Of a stretch of 64,000 nt of DNA, positions 26,822-36,016 are shown one piece after another (the stretch's first letter is position 1; every line of letters starts with the position of its first letter). The notes beneath the pieces were generated by a model. That model was given only the letters and a program-made list of their open reading frames with translations. It had not been told where the DNA came from and did not search any database. This DNA is from G965195345 sp965277775. Its GTDB lineage: Bacteria > Pseudomonadota > Gammaproteobacteria > CAKMZV01. The stretch covers positions 744,001-808,000 of the forward strand of contig OZ255843.1 of the NCBI GenBank assembly GCA_965277775.1. Direction: 5' to 3'. A program made the translations under genes and the position numbers.

Positions 26822-29425
26822 ATGAATATTGAAAAGTGTACAACACCTTTACAGAAAAGTTTTATAGAAGCCCAATCTTTGGCAAATCAAAAAGATCACA
26901 GCGCCATAGAACCCATACATTTATTACATGCAATGCTCTCAATTTCAGAGAGCGCAAAAAATCTTTTACGACTCGCTGAAGTTCAATCAGGCCGTTTGCA
27001 TAAATCGTTAGAGCGCGCCATGGATGAATTGCCTAAGGTTCGCGAAGCAGTCAGTCATATCCCCATCAGTCCCTCGCTCAATAAAATCCTATTACAAGCC
27101 GAAAAATTAAGCACTAAAGCGGGCAACAGCTATTTGTCAAGCGAATGGGTTATTTTAGCCATGGCGCAATCAGGCCACAAAGTCGCTCAATTACTTTCTG
27201 ACTGTGGGGCAAGGGCTGACAATCTCAACAAAGCCATTGAGACCACCCACCAAGATGGCGCCGTTAATAATCAAGATGAAACCGATCAAAAAGGCGCCTT
27301 AGAAAAATATGCCATCGATTTAACCGCCGCCGCCATGGAAGGTAAACTAGACCCTGTGATTGGTCGAGATGAGGAAATCAGACGAACCATCCAAGTCCTA
27401 CAAAGACGATCAAAAAACAACCCCGTTCTTATTGGTGAGCCTGGGGTGGGTAAAACGGCTATTGTTGAAGGTTTGGCTCAACGAATCATCAATCAAGAAG
27501 TGCCCGATGGCTTGCTCAACAAGAAAGTCTTATCGCTCGATATTGGTGCTTTGCTCGCAGGGGCAAAATATCGTGGGGATTTTGAAGAGCGACTCAAAGC
27601 GGTACTAAAAGCCGTGCAAGATCAAGCTGGCAATATTATTCTGTTTGTCGATGAGTTACATACTTTGGTTGGCGCAGGCAAAACTGAGGGCTCAATGGAT
27701 GCTGGGAATATGTTAAAACCGGCTTTGGCTCGAGGTGAGTTGCATTGTATTGGCGCAACCACATTGGATGAGTATCGCCAATACATGGAGAAAGATGCCG
27801 CTTTAGAAAGGCGATTTCAAAGGGTTTTAGTTCAAGAACCCTCCACCGAAGACACCATTGCTATTTTGCGTGGACTAAAAGAACGCTATGAAGTTCATCA
27901 TGGCATCCAAGTGACCGATCCTGCGATCATTGCGGCGACAACCTTATCTCAACGTTACATCAGCGATCGATTTTTGCCCGATAAGGCCATAGACCTCATT
28001 GATGAAGCCGCTGCGCGATTAAGGGTCGAAATTGACTCTAAACCTGAAGAAATGGATCGCTTAGAACGCGCGTTGATTCAGCTAAAAATAGAGCAACAAG
28101 CCCTGGCTAAAGAGAACGATGCCGCTTCCAAAAAACGCTTACGAGAAATCAAGCAACGCATTGAAGAATTGAGTCAAGAGTATGCAGACTTGGAAGCGAT
28201 TTGGAAATCAGAAAAAGCACTGGTTGAAGGCGCAAAAACTGCAAAAGAAGATTTGGAGAAAGCGCGGTTGCAATTAGAAAGAGCGCAAAGGTCAAATGAT
28301 TTGGCCAAGGCATCGGAGTTGATGTACGGCGTCATTCCTGCTTTGGAAAAAAAGATTCAAAATGCCAGCAAAGAAACCACACCACAAGACGGGTTTAAAC
28401 TGCTCAGAAACGATGTGGGCGAAGAAGAAATTGCCGAAATTGTGGCCAGATCAACGGGCATTCCGCTACAACGATTGATGTCCTCTGAACAGGATAAATT
28501 GCTGCAAATGGAGTCCCACTTACATCAAAACGTCATTGGCCAAGATAATGCTGTAACGGCGGTTTCTCAAGCCATTCGCCGTGCACGGGCTGGACTGTCG
28601 GATCCAAATCGACCCACTGGTTCTTTTTTATTCTTGGGACCCACTGGGGTGGGTAAGACCGAACTCACCAAAGCTTTGGCGTCGTTTTTATTCAACAGCG
28701 ACAATGCCGTCGTCAGAATTGACATGTCAGAATTCATGGAGAAACATTCTGTGGCGCGTTTAATCGGTGCACCGCCGGGTTATGTGGGATATGAAGAAGG
28801 CGGTTACTTGACTGAAATCATTCGCCGTCGTCCCTACGCCGTGATTTTATTAGATGAGATTGAAAAAGCGCACAAAGACGTCTTTAATTTGTTGTTGCAG
28901 ATTTTAGATGAAGGCCGCTTAACCGATGGTCAGGGCCGCACGGTGAACTTTCGCAATACGGTTATTATTATGACTTCAAACTTGGGGGCTCAGCAAATAC
29001 AACATTTGCCAGATAACACCGCGTACAGCGTTTTAAAGGACAGCGTTATGGCCGAAGTTAAAAACTACTTTCAGCCAGAGTTCATCAACCGAATTGATGA
29101 CACGGTGGTATTCCATCGCTTAGAAAAAGCGCATTTGTCGGAAATCATTCACATTCAGCTGAAAAAATTACAAGCACGCTTGAATGATAAAGAGATTACA
29201 CTGAATTTGAGCGATGAAGCGATTGAATGGTTGGCCGAGCAAGGTTATGACCCGATTTATGGCGCGAGACCACTGAAACGTGTCTTGCAGACTGCCATTG
29301 AAAACAAATTGGCTGAGGGCATTTTAAAAGGGGACTTCCCATCAGGTACGACCATTGACGTTGCTATTGACAATCAACAGCTCAGCTTTACGACCCAGGA
29401 AATTGCCAGAATGCGAACTGGGTGA
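26822..29425 (+). CDS. clpB: ATP-dependent chaperone (disaggregase) ClpB
   Basis: ClpB is a hexameric AAA+ machine that, with DnaK, pulls polypeptides out of aggregates. The 867-residue product (E. coli 857) has the N-terminal Clp-N repeats, a first AAA+ module (GEPGVGKTA near residue 205, LFVDELH, then GATTLDEYR), the coiled-coil middle domain that marks ClpB (about 405-525, EYADLEAIWKSEKAL), and a second AAA+ module (GPTGVGKTEL near 605, VILLDEIEKAH, then GARPLKR). There is no ClpP-binding loop like that of ClpA or ClpX. AAGGAG lies 14 bases before the ATG, a rather long spacing. A sigma-32-like promoter is upstream. Confidence 0.97.
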   Translation: MNIEKCTTPLQKSFIEAQSLANQKDHSAIEPIHLLHAMLSISESAKNLLRLAEVQSGRLHKSLERAMDELPKVREAVSHIPISPSLNKILLQAEKLSTKAGNSYLSSEWVILAMAQSGHKVAQLLSDCGARADNLNKAIETTHQDGAVNNQDETDQKGALEKYAIDLTAAAMEGKLDPVIGRDEEIRRTIQVLQRRSKNNPVLIGEPGVGKTAIVEGLAQRIINQEVPDGLLNKKVLSLDIGALLAGAKYRGDFEERLKAVLKAVQDQAGNIILFVDELHTLVGAGKTEGSMDAGNMLKPALARGELHCIGATTLDEYRQYMEKDAALERRFQRVLVQEPSTEDTIAILRGLKERYEVHHGIQVTDPAIIAATTLSQRYISDRFLPDKAIDLIDEAAARLRVEIDSKPEEMDRLERALIQLKIEQQALAKENDAASKKRLREIKQRIEELSQEYADLEAIWKSEKALVEGAKTAKEDLEKARLQLERAQRSNDLAKASELMYGVIPALEKKIQNASKETTPQDGFKLLRNDVGEEEIAEIVARSTGIPLQRLMSSEQDKLLQMESHLHQNVIGQDNAVTAVSQAIRRARAGLSDPNRPTGSFLFLGPTGVGKTELTKALASFLFNSDNAVVRIDMSEFMEKHSVARLIGAPPGYVGYEEGGYLTEIIRRRPYAVILLDEIEKAHKDVFNLLLQILDEGRLTDGQGRTVNFRNTVIIMTSNLGAQQIQHLPDNTAYSVLKDSVMAEVKNYFQPEFINRIDDTVVFHRLEKAHLSEIIHIQLKKLQARLNDKEITLNLSDEAIEWLAEQGYDPIYGARPLKRVLQTAIENKLAEGILKGDFPSGTTIDVAIDNQQLSFTTQEIARMRTG

Positions 29426-29454
29426 TTTGCGAGAAAGTCTAAAGAGCGCGCCTG

Positions 29455-29476
29455 CCTCCCTCGTATTCGAGGGAGG
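29455..29476 (+). terminator. Perfect 9-bp hairpin after clpB
   Basis: CCTCCCTCG and CGAGGGAGG pair perfectly around a TATT loop, 29 bases after the clpB stop. The GC-rich stem would stop or slow RNA polymerase or protect the 3' end, but no T-run follows (TAATCATACG), so it is not a canonical rho-independent terminator. Confidence 0.45.
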
Positions 29477-29508
29477 TAATCATACGGAAAAATAGCACTT
29501 GTCTTATA

Positions 29509-30438
29509 ATGCCAGCCATGAATAATATCGTCTCTATTCAATCCCTCAATAAAGTTTACGCCTCCGGATTTACAGCCCTAAAAAACATTTCTTTCGACAT
29601 TAGAGAAGGGGAAATTTTAGCCTTGCTTGGTCCAAATGGCGCTGGCAAAACCACGCTCATATCGACCATTTGTGGCATTGTCAATGCTTCTTCAGGAACG
29701 GTCACCATTGCAGGATATGACAATCGAAAGGATTTTCGAAAATCGAGAGAACTGGTCGGTTTAGTCCCGCAAGAACTCACCTTAGGCGCTTTTGATCATG
29801 TGATTGATACGGTGCGCTACAGCAGAGGACTCTTTGGCAAGCCGCCCGACGAAGCCTATCTAAAATCATTACTGAGCGATCTGACCCTCTTAGACAAACG
29901 AAATGACGAAATTCTAGCGCTTTCAGGCGGTATGAAACGCCGCGTGTTAATCGCTAAGGCATTGTCTCATCAGCCCAAAATATTATTTTTAGATGAGCCC
30001 ACGGCTGGGGTTGATGTGGCGTTGCGTAAGGATATGTGGAAGTTGGTTGAACGCCTACGGGCCAAAGGCGTAACGGTTATCTTAACCACGCACTATATTG
30101 AAGAGGCCGAAGCAATCGCTGATCGCATTGGGGTCATCAACAATGGCGAGTTGATTTTGATTGAAGAAAAACAATCTTTGATGCAAAAAATGGGCAAACA
30201 ACAATTGATTTTGTACCTATCCGAACCCATTTCTGCCATTCCTGAAGTGCTCCATAAGTTTGATTTAACGCTGTCGGAGGATAAATTGTCACTGACTTAT
30301 AACTATAATACGTCAGATGAAGGTGAGTGCGTTTCCACCTTGCTTAAAACATTGTCTCAAACCACCGTGCCTTTCATGAATTTACGCTCTAAGCGAACTT
30401 CATTAGAGGAAATTTTTGTCGATTTAGTAAAAAAATAA
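29509..30438 (+). CDS. ABC-2 type transporter, ATP-binding protein
   Basis: A 309-residue ABC ATPase with Walker A GPNGAGKTT near residue 43, Q-loop (VPQELT), signature LSGGMKRR near 145, Walker B ILFLDEPTAGVD and switch His (TTHYIEEAEAI). It pairs with the permease gene that starts two bases after its stop. The C-terminal part (about 225-309) is the extra domain seen in ABC-2 exporter ATPases such as YadG. Substrate unknown; polysaccharide, lipid or drug export are options. A second ATG at 29518 is possible, since a TATAAT-like -10 (29505-29510) overlaps the first ATG. Confidence 0.9.
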   Translation: MPAMNNIVSIQSLNKVYASGFTALKNISFDIREGEILALLGPNGAGKTTLISTICGIVNASSGTVTIAGYDNRKDFRKSRELVGLVPQELTLGAFDHVIDTVRYSRGLFGKPPDEAYLKSLLSDLTLLDKRNDEILALSGGMKRRVLIAKALSHQPKILFLDEPTAGVDVALRKDMWKLVERLRAKGVTVILTTHYIEEAEAIADRIGVINNGELILIEEKQSLMQKMGKQQLILYLSEPISAIPEVLHKFDLTLSEDKLSLTYNYNTSDEGECVSTLLKTLSQTTVPFMNLRSKRTSLEEIFVDLVKK

Positions 30439-30440
30439 TC

Positions 30441-31202
30441 ATGAATTATCAAGCCATACGGGTCATTTACGCCCATGAAATGAAACGATTTTTTAGCACC
30501 ATTGGGCAGTCTATTGCTTCGCCAGTTATTTCTACTGCGCTCTATTTCATTGTATTTGGTGCAGCCATAGGCTCTCGCATTCAAGAAGTGGAAGGCATTG
30601 CTTATGGCTCTTTTATTGTGCCGGGCATGCTGATGCTATCCTTGCTCACTCAAAGTATGTCCAATGCCTCCTTCGGCATTTTCTTTCAAAAGTTTACTGG
30701 CACCATCTATGAAATTATGTCAGCACCCATTTCTGCGAGCGAAATCGTGATCGGATTTGTTGGCGCAGCAACGACCAAAGCGATGATTATTGGTGTGATC
30801 ATTCTTGTCACCGCCCACTTTTTTGTTGATTTTTCCGTTGCCCATCCTGGCATCATGCTGCTGTTTTTTGTGCTGAGTTGTTTAACCTTCAGCATGTTTG
30901 GATTTGCCATCGGTTTGTGGGCAGAAAACTTTGAGAAATTACAAGTCATTCCATTGTTGGTCATCACACCTTTGGTTTTTCTCGGTGGCAGCTTTTATTC
31001 AATTGATATGCTCCCACCGGTGTGGCAATCGATTTCATTATTCAATCCTGTCTTGTATTTAATCAGTGGTTTTCGCTGGAGTTTTTTTGAAGTGTCTGAT
31101 GTCAGCGTCGGTATCAGCCTGTTGATGATCGCGCTGTTCTTCATACTGTGTTTAAGCCTCATCACCTGGATGTTTAAAACAGGCTATAAGCTCAAAAGTT
31201 AA
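30441..31202 (+). CDS. ABC-2 type transporter, permease protein
   Basis: A 253-residue inner-membrane protein with six predicted transmembrane segments and the ABC-2 signature region (IPLLVITPLVFLGGSFYSI, then FNPVLYLISGFRW). It matches the YadH/NodJ kind of exporter permease. The N-terminus (YAHEMKRFF) is cytoplasmic. It begins two bases after the ATPase gene and is followed 29 bases later by the homocysteine methyltransferase gene, which is likely on the same transcript but need not be linked in function. Confidence 0.9.
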   Translation: MNYQAIRVIYAHEMKRFFSTIGQSIASPVISTALYFIVFGAAIGSRIQEVEGIAYGSFIVPGMLMLSLLTQSMSNASFGIFFQKFTGTIYEIMSAPISASEIVIGFVGAATTKAMIIGVIILVTAHFFVDFSVAHPGIMLLFFVLSCLTFSMFGFAIGLWAENFEKLQVIPLLVITPLVFLGGSFYSIDMLPPVWQSISLFNPVLYLISGFRWSFFEVSDVSVGISLLMIALFFILCLSLITWMFKTGYKLKS

Positions 31203-31231
31203 GCACAAAGCAAACAGACTGGAGATATTCC

Positions 31232-32122
31232 ATGATGATATTAGACGGCGGTATGGGTCGTGCTTTAGAAGATGCGGGGGCACCCTTTCGTCAGCCTGAG
31301 TGGTCGGCGACAGCGTTGATAGAACAGCCTGAATCGGTATTTGCCGTACATAATGCCTTTATTAAGGCGGGTGCGGACATTATAACCACCAATTCCTATG
31401 CCCTCGTGCCCTTTCATATTGGGCAAAAACGCTACGATGAACAAGGCCATTTACTGTTAACGCTTGCTGGCGAGTTGGCACAACAAGCACAACACAAATC
31501 CAACCGACCGGTGAAGATTGCCGCTGGCATCCCCCCGCTTTTTGGTTCCTATAAACCGCATTTGTTTGATTATAAATTGGCTTTGCCACGGTTTGAACAT
31601 TTCAAAAAACACTTAATGCCATTTGCCGATCTGTTTTTGATTGAAACCGTCTCATCAGTGGATGAAATTGAAGCGTTTTTTAAGGTCTTTGCTGAGGTTG
31701 ATAAACCGCTTTGGGTGAGCTTGAGTTTACAGGATCATGTCGCCGAAAATGCCCCACCAAGAATTCGGTCTGGCACAGCTTTGACTGAGGTGATTAAAAT
31801 ATTACAAAATTATCAATTTGACGCCTTATTGTTCAACTGCTCCCAACCTGAGTTCATGGCCGACGCCATAGCTATGGCTGTGCAGTCCTTACCTAAACAT
31901 GTCGCCGTCGGTGTTTATGCCAATGCTTTTCCTGCAATTGTTGAATCTGAATCTGCCGCAAATAATCAACTTATGGACATTCGACAAGACTTAACCCCAA
32001 TGCGCTACAAAGCGTTTGCAGAGCATTGGCAACAATTGGGCGCTCAAATCATAGGCGGTTGCTGTGGAGTCGGCGTTGAACACATTAAAGCCCTAAGCAC
32101 TCTAAAATCAAAGCAAAATTAA
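31232..32122 (+). CDS. mmuM: Homocysteine S-methyltransferase family protein
   Basis: Enzymes of this family transfer a methyl group from S-methylmethionine or SAM to homocysteine, giving methionine. The 296-residue product starts with ILDGGMGRALEDAG, has TTNSYA near residue 53, a middle FNCSQPE (first zinc ligand Cys) and the C-terminal IIGGCCGVG with the adjacent Cys pair that completes the zinc site. ETVSSVDEIEA is also typical. The length fits MmuM (310). The gene symbol is by family; betaine-dependent or SAM-dependent use cannot be told apart from sequence. Confidence 0.85.
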   Translation: MMILDGGMGRALEDAGAPFRQPEWSATALIEQPESVFAVHNAFIKAGADIITTNSYALVPFHIGQKRYDEQGHLLLTLAGELAQQAQHKSNRPVKIAAGIPPLFGSYKPHLFDYKLALPRFEHFKKHLMPFADLFLIETVSSVDEIEAFFKVFAEVDKPLWVSLSLQDHVAENAPPRIRSGTALTEVIKILQNYQFDALLFNCSQPEFMADAIAMAVQSLPKHVAVGVYANAFPAIVESESAANNQLMDIRQDLTPMRYKAFAEHWQQLGAQIIGGCCGVGVEHIKALSTLKSKQN

Positions 32123-32234
32123 CGAACGCCAGACACCCGTCGAATGTACCTTTTGAAAATACCATCGCTTTTAAACCAAGGGTGATAAAGAATTGAGTGA
32201 GGGCTGAACAAGCCTCTACAAAATTGGATTGATT

Positions 32235-32264
32235 TTGCGCGAATTAAAATATTTGTGCTACAAT
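32235..32264 (+). promoter_or_regulatory. Putative sigma-70 promoter for the TAXI receptor gene
   Basis: TTGCGC (32235-32240), an 18-base spacer and TACAAT (32259-32264) preceded by TG one base upstream (extended -10). It leaves a leader of about 105 bases before the ATG at 32377. The leader is very AT-rich. The strong Shine-Dalgarno AAGGAG at 32364-32369 suits a highly expressed receptor. Confidence 0.55.
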
Positions 32265-32376
32265 GTTTCTAAGATGAGTTGATACTATTGTCCATCTTAA
32301 GTTTTCTATAACTTTTAGGTGGATATTCTTTTTTAAATAGTACCGATTTTAAAATTCAATATTAAGGAGTTTAATT

Positions 32377-33339
32377 ATGAAAAGATTATTAGTCAGTTTA
32401 ACAATGATGCTAGGCGTCAGTTTTACAATCCCTGCAATTGCCGCATACGATTTTATTTCAATAGGAACGGGTGGCGTTACTGGTGTTTACTACCCAACAG
32501 GCGGTGCTGTTTGTCGGTTAGTTAACAAGAACAAGAAGACACACGGAATCAGATGTTCTGTAGAATCAACTGGTGGGTCGGTCTATAATATTAACACTGT
32601 GCGTTCTGGTGAATTAGAGTTTGGTGTCGCACAATCAGATTGGCAGTACCACGCTTACAACGGTACTTCTAAGTTCAAAAGTGCTGGCGCTTTTGAAAAT
32701 CTAAGAGCGGTATTTTCGGTTCACCCAGAGCCATTTACTTTGATCGTTAGAGAAAATTCTGGCATCAAAAAGTTTGAAGACATCAAAGGCAAAAAAATCA
32801 ACATCGGTAACCCAGGTTCTGGTCAAAGAGCGACCATGGAAGTTGTGATGGATGCTTATGGCATTAAAAAATCTGATTTGGCTTTGGCGACTGAGCTCAA
32901 AGGTTCAGAGATGTCTCAAGCGTTGTGTGATGGCAAAATTGATGCAATGATCTATACCATTGGTCACCCCGCAGCGGCCATTACAGAAGCAGCAAACAAC
33001 TGTAATGCTAAATTGGTCTCTGTTGTTGGCAAACCTGTTAATGATTTGGTAAACAAAAATTCATACTATAGAGTCGCAAACATTCCTGGTGGTTTGTACA
33101 AAGGCAATCCTGATCAAACCACGACTTTTGGTGTTGGTGCGACCTTGATTTCGTCTGCTGATGTTTCTGAAAAAGCGGTTTATAACTTGGTTAAAGCGGT
33201 ATTTGAAAACTTTGAAGATTTCAAAAAATTACATCCTGCTTTCAAAATTCTTAAACCCGAAGAAATGATTAAGGACGGCTTATCTGCACCCCTTCATAAA
33301 GGTGCTGTTAAGTATTACAAAGAAAGAGGTTGGATGTAA
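32377..33339 (+). CDS. TAXI-family TRAP transporter solute-binding protein
   Basis: This is the periplasmic receptor of a TRAP transporter. The 320-residue product has a signal peptide with cleavage likely after AIA (residue 22-23) and the TAXI-family start IGTGGVTGVYYPTGGAVC, then ESTGGSVYNI and GVAQSDW. NPGSGQRATMEV and AMIYTIGHP are conserved in the family. TAXI receptors are proposed to take up glutamate, glutamine or other organic acids; the ligand here is unknown. It is followed by a terminator-like hairpin and then the fused permease gene. Its strong ribosome site and the hairpin would give more receptor than permease, as expected for a binding protein. Confidence 0.92.
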   Translation: MKRLLVSLTMMLGVSFTIPAIAAYDFISIGTGGVTGVYYPTGGAVCRLVNKNKKTHGIRCSVESTGGSVYNINTVRSGELEFGVAQSDWQYHAYNGTSKFKSAGAFENLRAVFSVHPEPFTLIVRENSGIKKFEDIKGKKINIGNPGSGQRATMEVVMDAYGIKKSDLALATELKGSEMSQALCDGKIDAMIYTIGHPAAAITEAANNCNAKLVSVVGKPVNDLVNKNSYYRVANIPGGLYKGNPDQTTTFGVGATLISSADVSEKAVYNLVKAVFENFEDFKKLHPAFKILKPEEMIKDGLSAPLHKGAVKYYKERGWM

Positions 33340-33374
33340 TATTGCTTAACTAATAATCTCTATTACGCATTTAT

Positions 33375-33411
33375 AAAGGTCAGAAGCTCACCACAGTTTC
33401 TGGCCTTTTTT
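33375..33411 (+). terminator. Intercistronic rho-independent terminator or attenuator
   Basis: An 11-bp stem (33375-33385 with 33398-33408, one T-G pair) around a 12-base loop is followed by a T-run through 33411. It lies between the receptor stop (33339) and the permease start (33436). Partial termination here would set a high receptor to permease ratio. Confidence 0.75.
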
Positions 33412-33435
33412 ACATAATACACAACATGAATCACT

Positions 33436-35997
33436 ATGGCTACTAACTCCGCACAATCAAAATTAGAAAAGGAAATGATCGCAATCAATCCGCATTTAAC
33501 TGGCGCTGTTGCCGCTATTGCTTTTTGCTGGTCACTGTTTCAACTTTATTCTGTCTCAAAAGTTCCATACATATTAACCGAATGGCTTGGGGTCAATGTG
33601 ACCTTTGCGCTCAATGATGTGAAGATCATTCACCTTTCATTTGCCTTGCTGGTCGCCAGCTTTCTCTATCCAATTTTTGATTCGACGAAGCGCAAATATT
33701 TAAATGCCATCGTTGCCTGTGTCATGATCATCCCTTGTGTTTACTTACTGTTTTATAAATTAGACATTGCCGATCGACCCGGACTGCCCATTGCCTCTGA
33801 CATTATCATGTCCAGCTTGGGACTTTTGTTTGTTCTGACATTTGCCAAACGATCGTTGGGTTACGCTTTGGTTGTCGTTGCCAGTGTATTCTTATTCTAT
33901 GTGTTTTTTGGCCACAGCAGTTATTTACCTGATTCCATTCAATGGAAAGGGGCTTCTTATGGCAAAGCCATGTGGCATTTCTGGATGCAAGGCGAAGGCG
34001 TGTTTGGAGTCGCCTTGGGCGTGTCTGCATCACTCATTTTTATGTTTGTTTTATTTGGTTCCTTGCTCGAAAAATCTGGTGCAGGCAATTACTTCATCAA
34101 ACTGTCTTTCTCTCTGTTCGGTAAATACAGAGGTGGCCCAGCAAAGGCGGCGGTGTTTTCATCTGCTCTGACGGGCATTATTTCTGGCTCATCCATTGCC
34201 AATACTGTGACCACTGGTACATTCACGATCCCATTGATGAAGCGCACTGGATTCTCAGCCGAAAAAGCCGGTGCCATTGAAGTGGCCTCTTCGACCAATG
34301 GACAACTCACTCCACCCGTTATGGGCGCGGCTGCGTTCTTAATGGTTGAGTACACTGGGGTGAGCTATCTTGAAGTCATTAAGCATGCTTTTTTACCTGC
34401 AGTCATTTCGTACATCACCCTTTTCTACATTGTTCACTTAGAAGCGGTGAAATTGAACTTAGGTCGATTGACCAATAACAAAACCATTCCAATCGTACAA
34501 ACTTTAATGCGATTTATACGAAATTGTTTGATCTTCTTTATTTTATGCTTAGCGGTGTACTACGGCTTTAGCTGGGTTAAGGTCGCATTGGAGGAAGACA
34601 GCTTTATCGTTGCTGTGCTGGTCATTGTATTTATTTATTTAGGCTTAATATATTTGGCGGCCAGCAACCCTGATTTGGCCGACGCCAATGATGATATGCT
34701 GGATTTACCCGATTTTCAAACCGTTTTGGTCAGTGGTTTACACTTTATATTGCCTATATTTATTTTGATTTGGTGTTTGATGATTGAAAAATTTTCACCA
34801 GGCTTGTCTGTTTATTGGGCAACCATCGCAATGATTATTGTGCAGCTCACACAACACCCACTAAAAGTCTTTTTCCGCAAACAAAGTGACTACATTAAAG
34901 CCATCAAAAAAGGCGGGTCTGAATTTACTCAAGGGATGATTGCAGGCGCAGTTAATATGACTGGCATCGCCATTGCAACGGCGGTCGCAGGCATTGTTGT
35001 CGGAACCGTTTCTTTAACAGGCGCACACCAAGTATTGGGCGATTTTGTTGAAGCATTGGCTGGTGGTAATTTGCTGGCGATGTTATTTCTGGTTGCCCTG
35101 TTTAGTTTGGTATTGGGTATGGGCTTACCAACCACTGCAAACTACATCGTTGTTTCATCTCTGATGGCACCCATCATTGTCACCTTGGGCGCTCAGGCCG
35201 GTTTGATTGTGCCACTCATTGCCGCACACATGTTTGTGTTTTACTTCGGTATCTTAGCCGATGATACCCCGCCGGTTGGATTGGCGGCCTATGCGGCTGC
35301 AGGCATTTCTAAAGGCGATCCGATCAAAACGGGTTTACAAGGTTTTGCCTACGACATTCGAACCGCAATACTGCCATTTATGTTCATTTTTAATACCGAT
35401 TTGCTGCTGGTTAATGTTGGCTTTTGGGAAGGCGTCTTTGTCTTCTGTACCAGTTTGGTGGCCATGTTCATGTTTGCTTCTGCAGTACAACAGCAATTCT
35501 TTGCGCGCAATAAAATTTGGGAAAGCGTCGCCATGCTAATGATTGCATTTACCCTCTTTAGACCTGGCTTCTTTATGGATAAGGTGGTGGCACCTTACGA
35601 GTCCACACCCGTCACCAATGTCTTTGAAGTGGCAGAAAAAGCTGAAGCTGGCGGCTTCTTGTTATTTAATCTTTCAGGACCACATCCGGTGACCGATAGA
35701 CACACCAAGTTGACCATGCAGATCCCATTGGGTGAAAAAGGCGACGCTCAAGAACGCATCCAGCGTTCAACCGGTATGACTTTGCGCATTGATGGCGATA
35801 AACTTATTGTCGATGACGTCGCTTTTAGTTCGGCTGCTGAAAAACAGTATGTGGACATAGATTGGGAAGTTAATTTAATTCGGGTGCCTGCCGAACAACC
35901 ACCGAAACAATTATTTTTCATTCCAGCATTCATACTGTTGTTCATCATCGTCTTTAGTCAAAGAAGACGATCAAAGTTAGCCACAGTCACAGCCTGA
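33436..35997 (+). CDS. TRAP transporter permease, fused 4TM/12TM (DctQM) type
   Basis: The inner-membrane part of the TAXI-TRAP system, with small and large membrane subunits fused in one 853-residue chain, as is usual for TAXI systems. About 16-18 hydrophobic segments are visible over residues 20-690. Conserved stretches are GSSIANTVTTGTFTIPLMK near residue 250, GQLTPPVMGAAAF near 285, GMGLPTTANYIVV near 560 and ADDTPPVGLAAYAAA near 610. The C-terminal 150 residues (about 700-853) form a soluble beta-rich domain ending in a last membrane helix; this matches the DUF3394 extension of such permeases. It works with sodium-driven uptake in known TRAP systems. Confidence 0.92.
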   Translation: MATNSAQSKLEKEMIAINPHLTGAVAAIAFCWSLFQLYSVSKVPYILTEWLGVNVTFALNDVKIIHLSFALLVASFLYPIFDSTKRKYLNAIVACVMIIPCVYLLFYKLDIADRPGLPIASDIIMSSLGLLFVLTFAKRSLGYALVVVASVFLFYVFFGHSSYLPDSIQWKGASYGKAMWHFWMQGEGVFGVALGVSASLIFMFVLFGSLLEKSGAGNYFIKLSFSLFGKYRGGPAKAAVFSSALTGIISGSSIANTVTTGTFTIPLMKRTGFSAEKAGAIEVASSTNGQLTPPVMGAAAFLMVEYTGVSYLEVIKHAFLPAVISYITLFYIVHLEAVKLNLGRLTNNKTIPIVQTLMRFIRNCLIFFILCLAVYYGFSWVKVALEEDSFIVAVLVIVFIYLGLIYLAASNPDLADANDDMLDLPDFQTVLVSGLHFILPIFILIWCLMIEKFSPGLSVYWATIAMIIVQLTQHPLKVFFRKQSDYIKAIKKGGSEFTQGMIAGAVNMTGIAIATAVAGIVVGTVSLTGAHQVLGDFVEALAGGNLLAMLFLVALFSLVLGMGLPTTANYIVVSSLMAPIIVTLGAQAGLIVPLIAAHMFVFYFGILADDTPPVGLAAYAAAGISKGDPIKTGLQGFAYDIRTAILPFMFIFNTDLLLVNVGFWEGVFVFCTSLVAMFMFASAVQQQFFARNKIWESVAMLMIAFTLFRPGFFMDKVVAPYESTPVTNVFEVAEKAEAGGFLLFNLSGPHPVTDRHTKLTMQIPLGEKGDAQERIQRSTGMTLRIDGDKLIVDDVAFSSAAEKQYVDIDWEVNLIRVPAEQPPKQLFFIPAFILLFIIVFSQRRRSKLATVTA

Positions 35998-36016
35998 GTC
36001 GCGTGTCTTTGATTAA

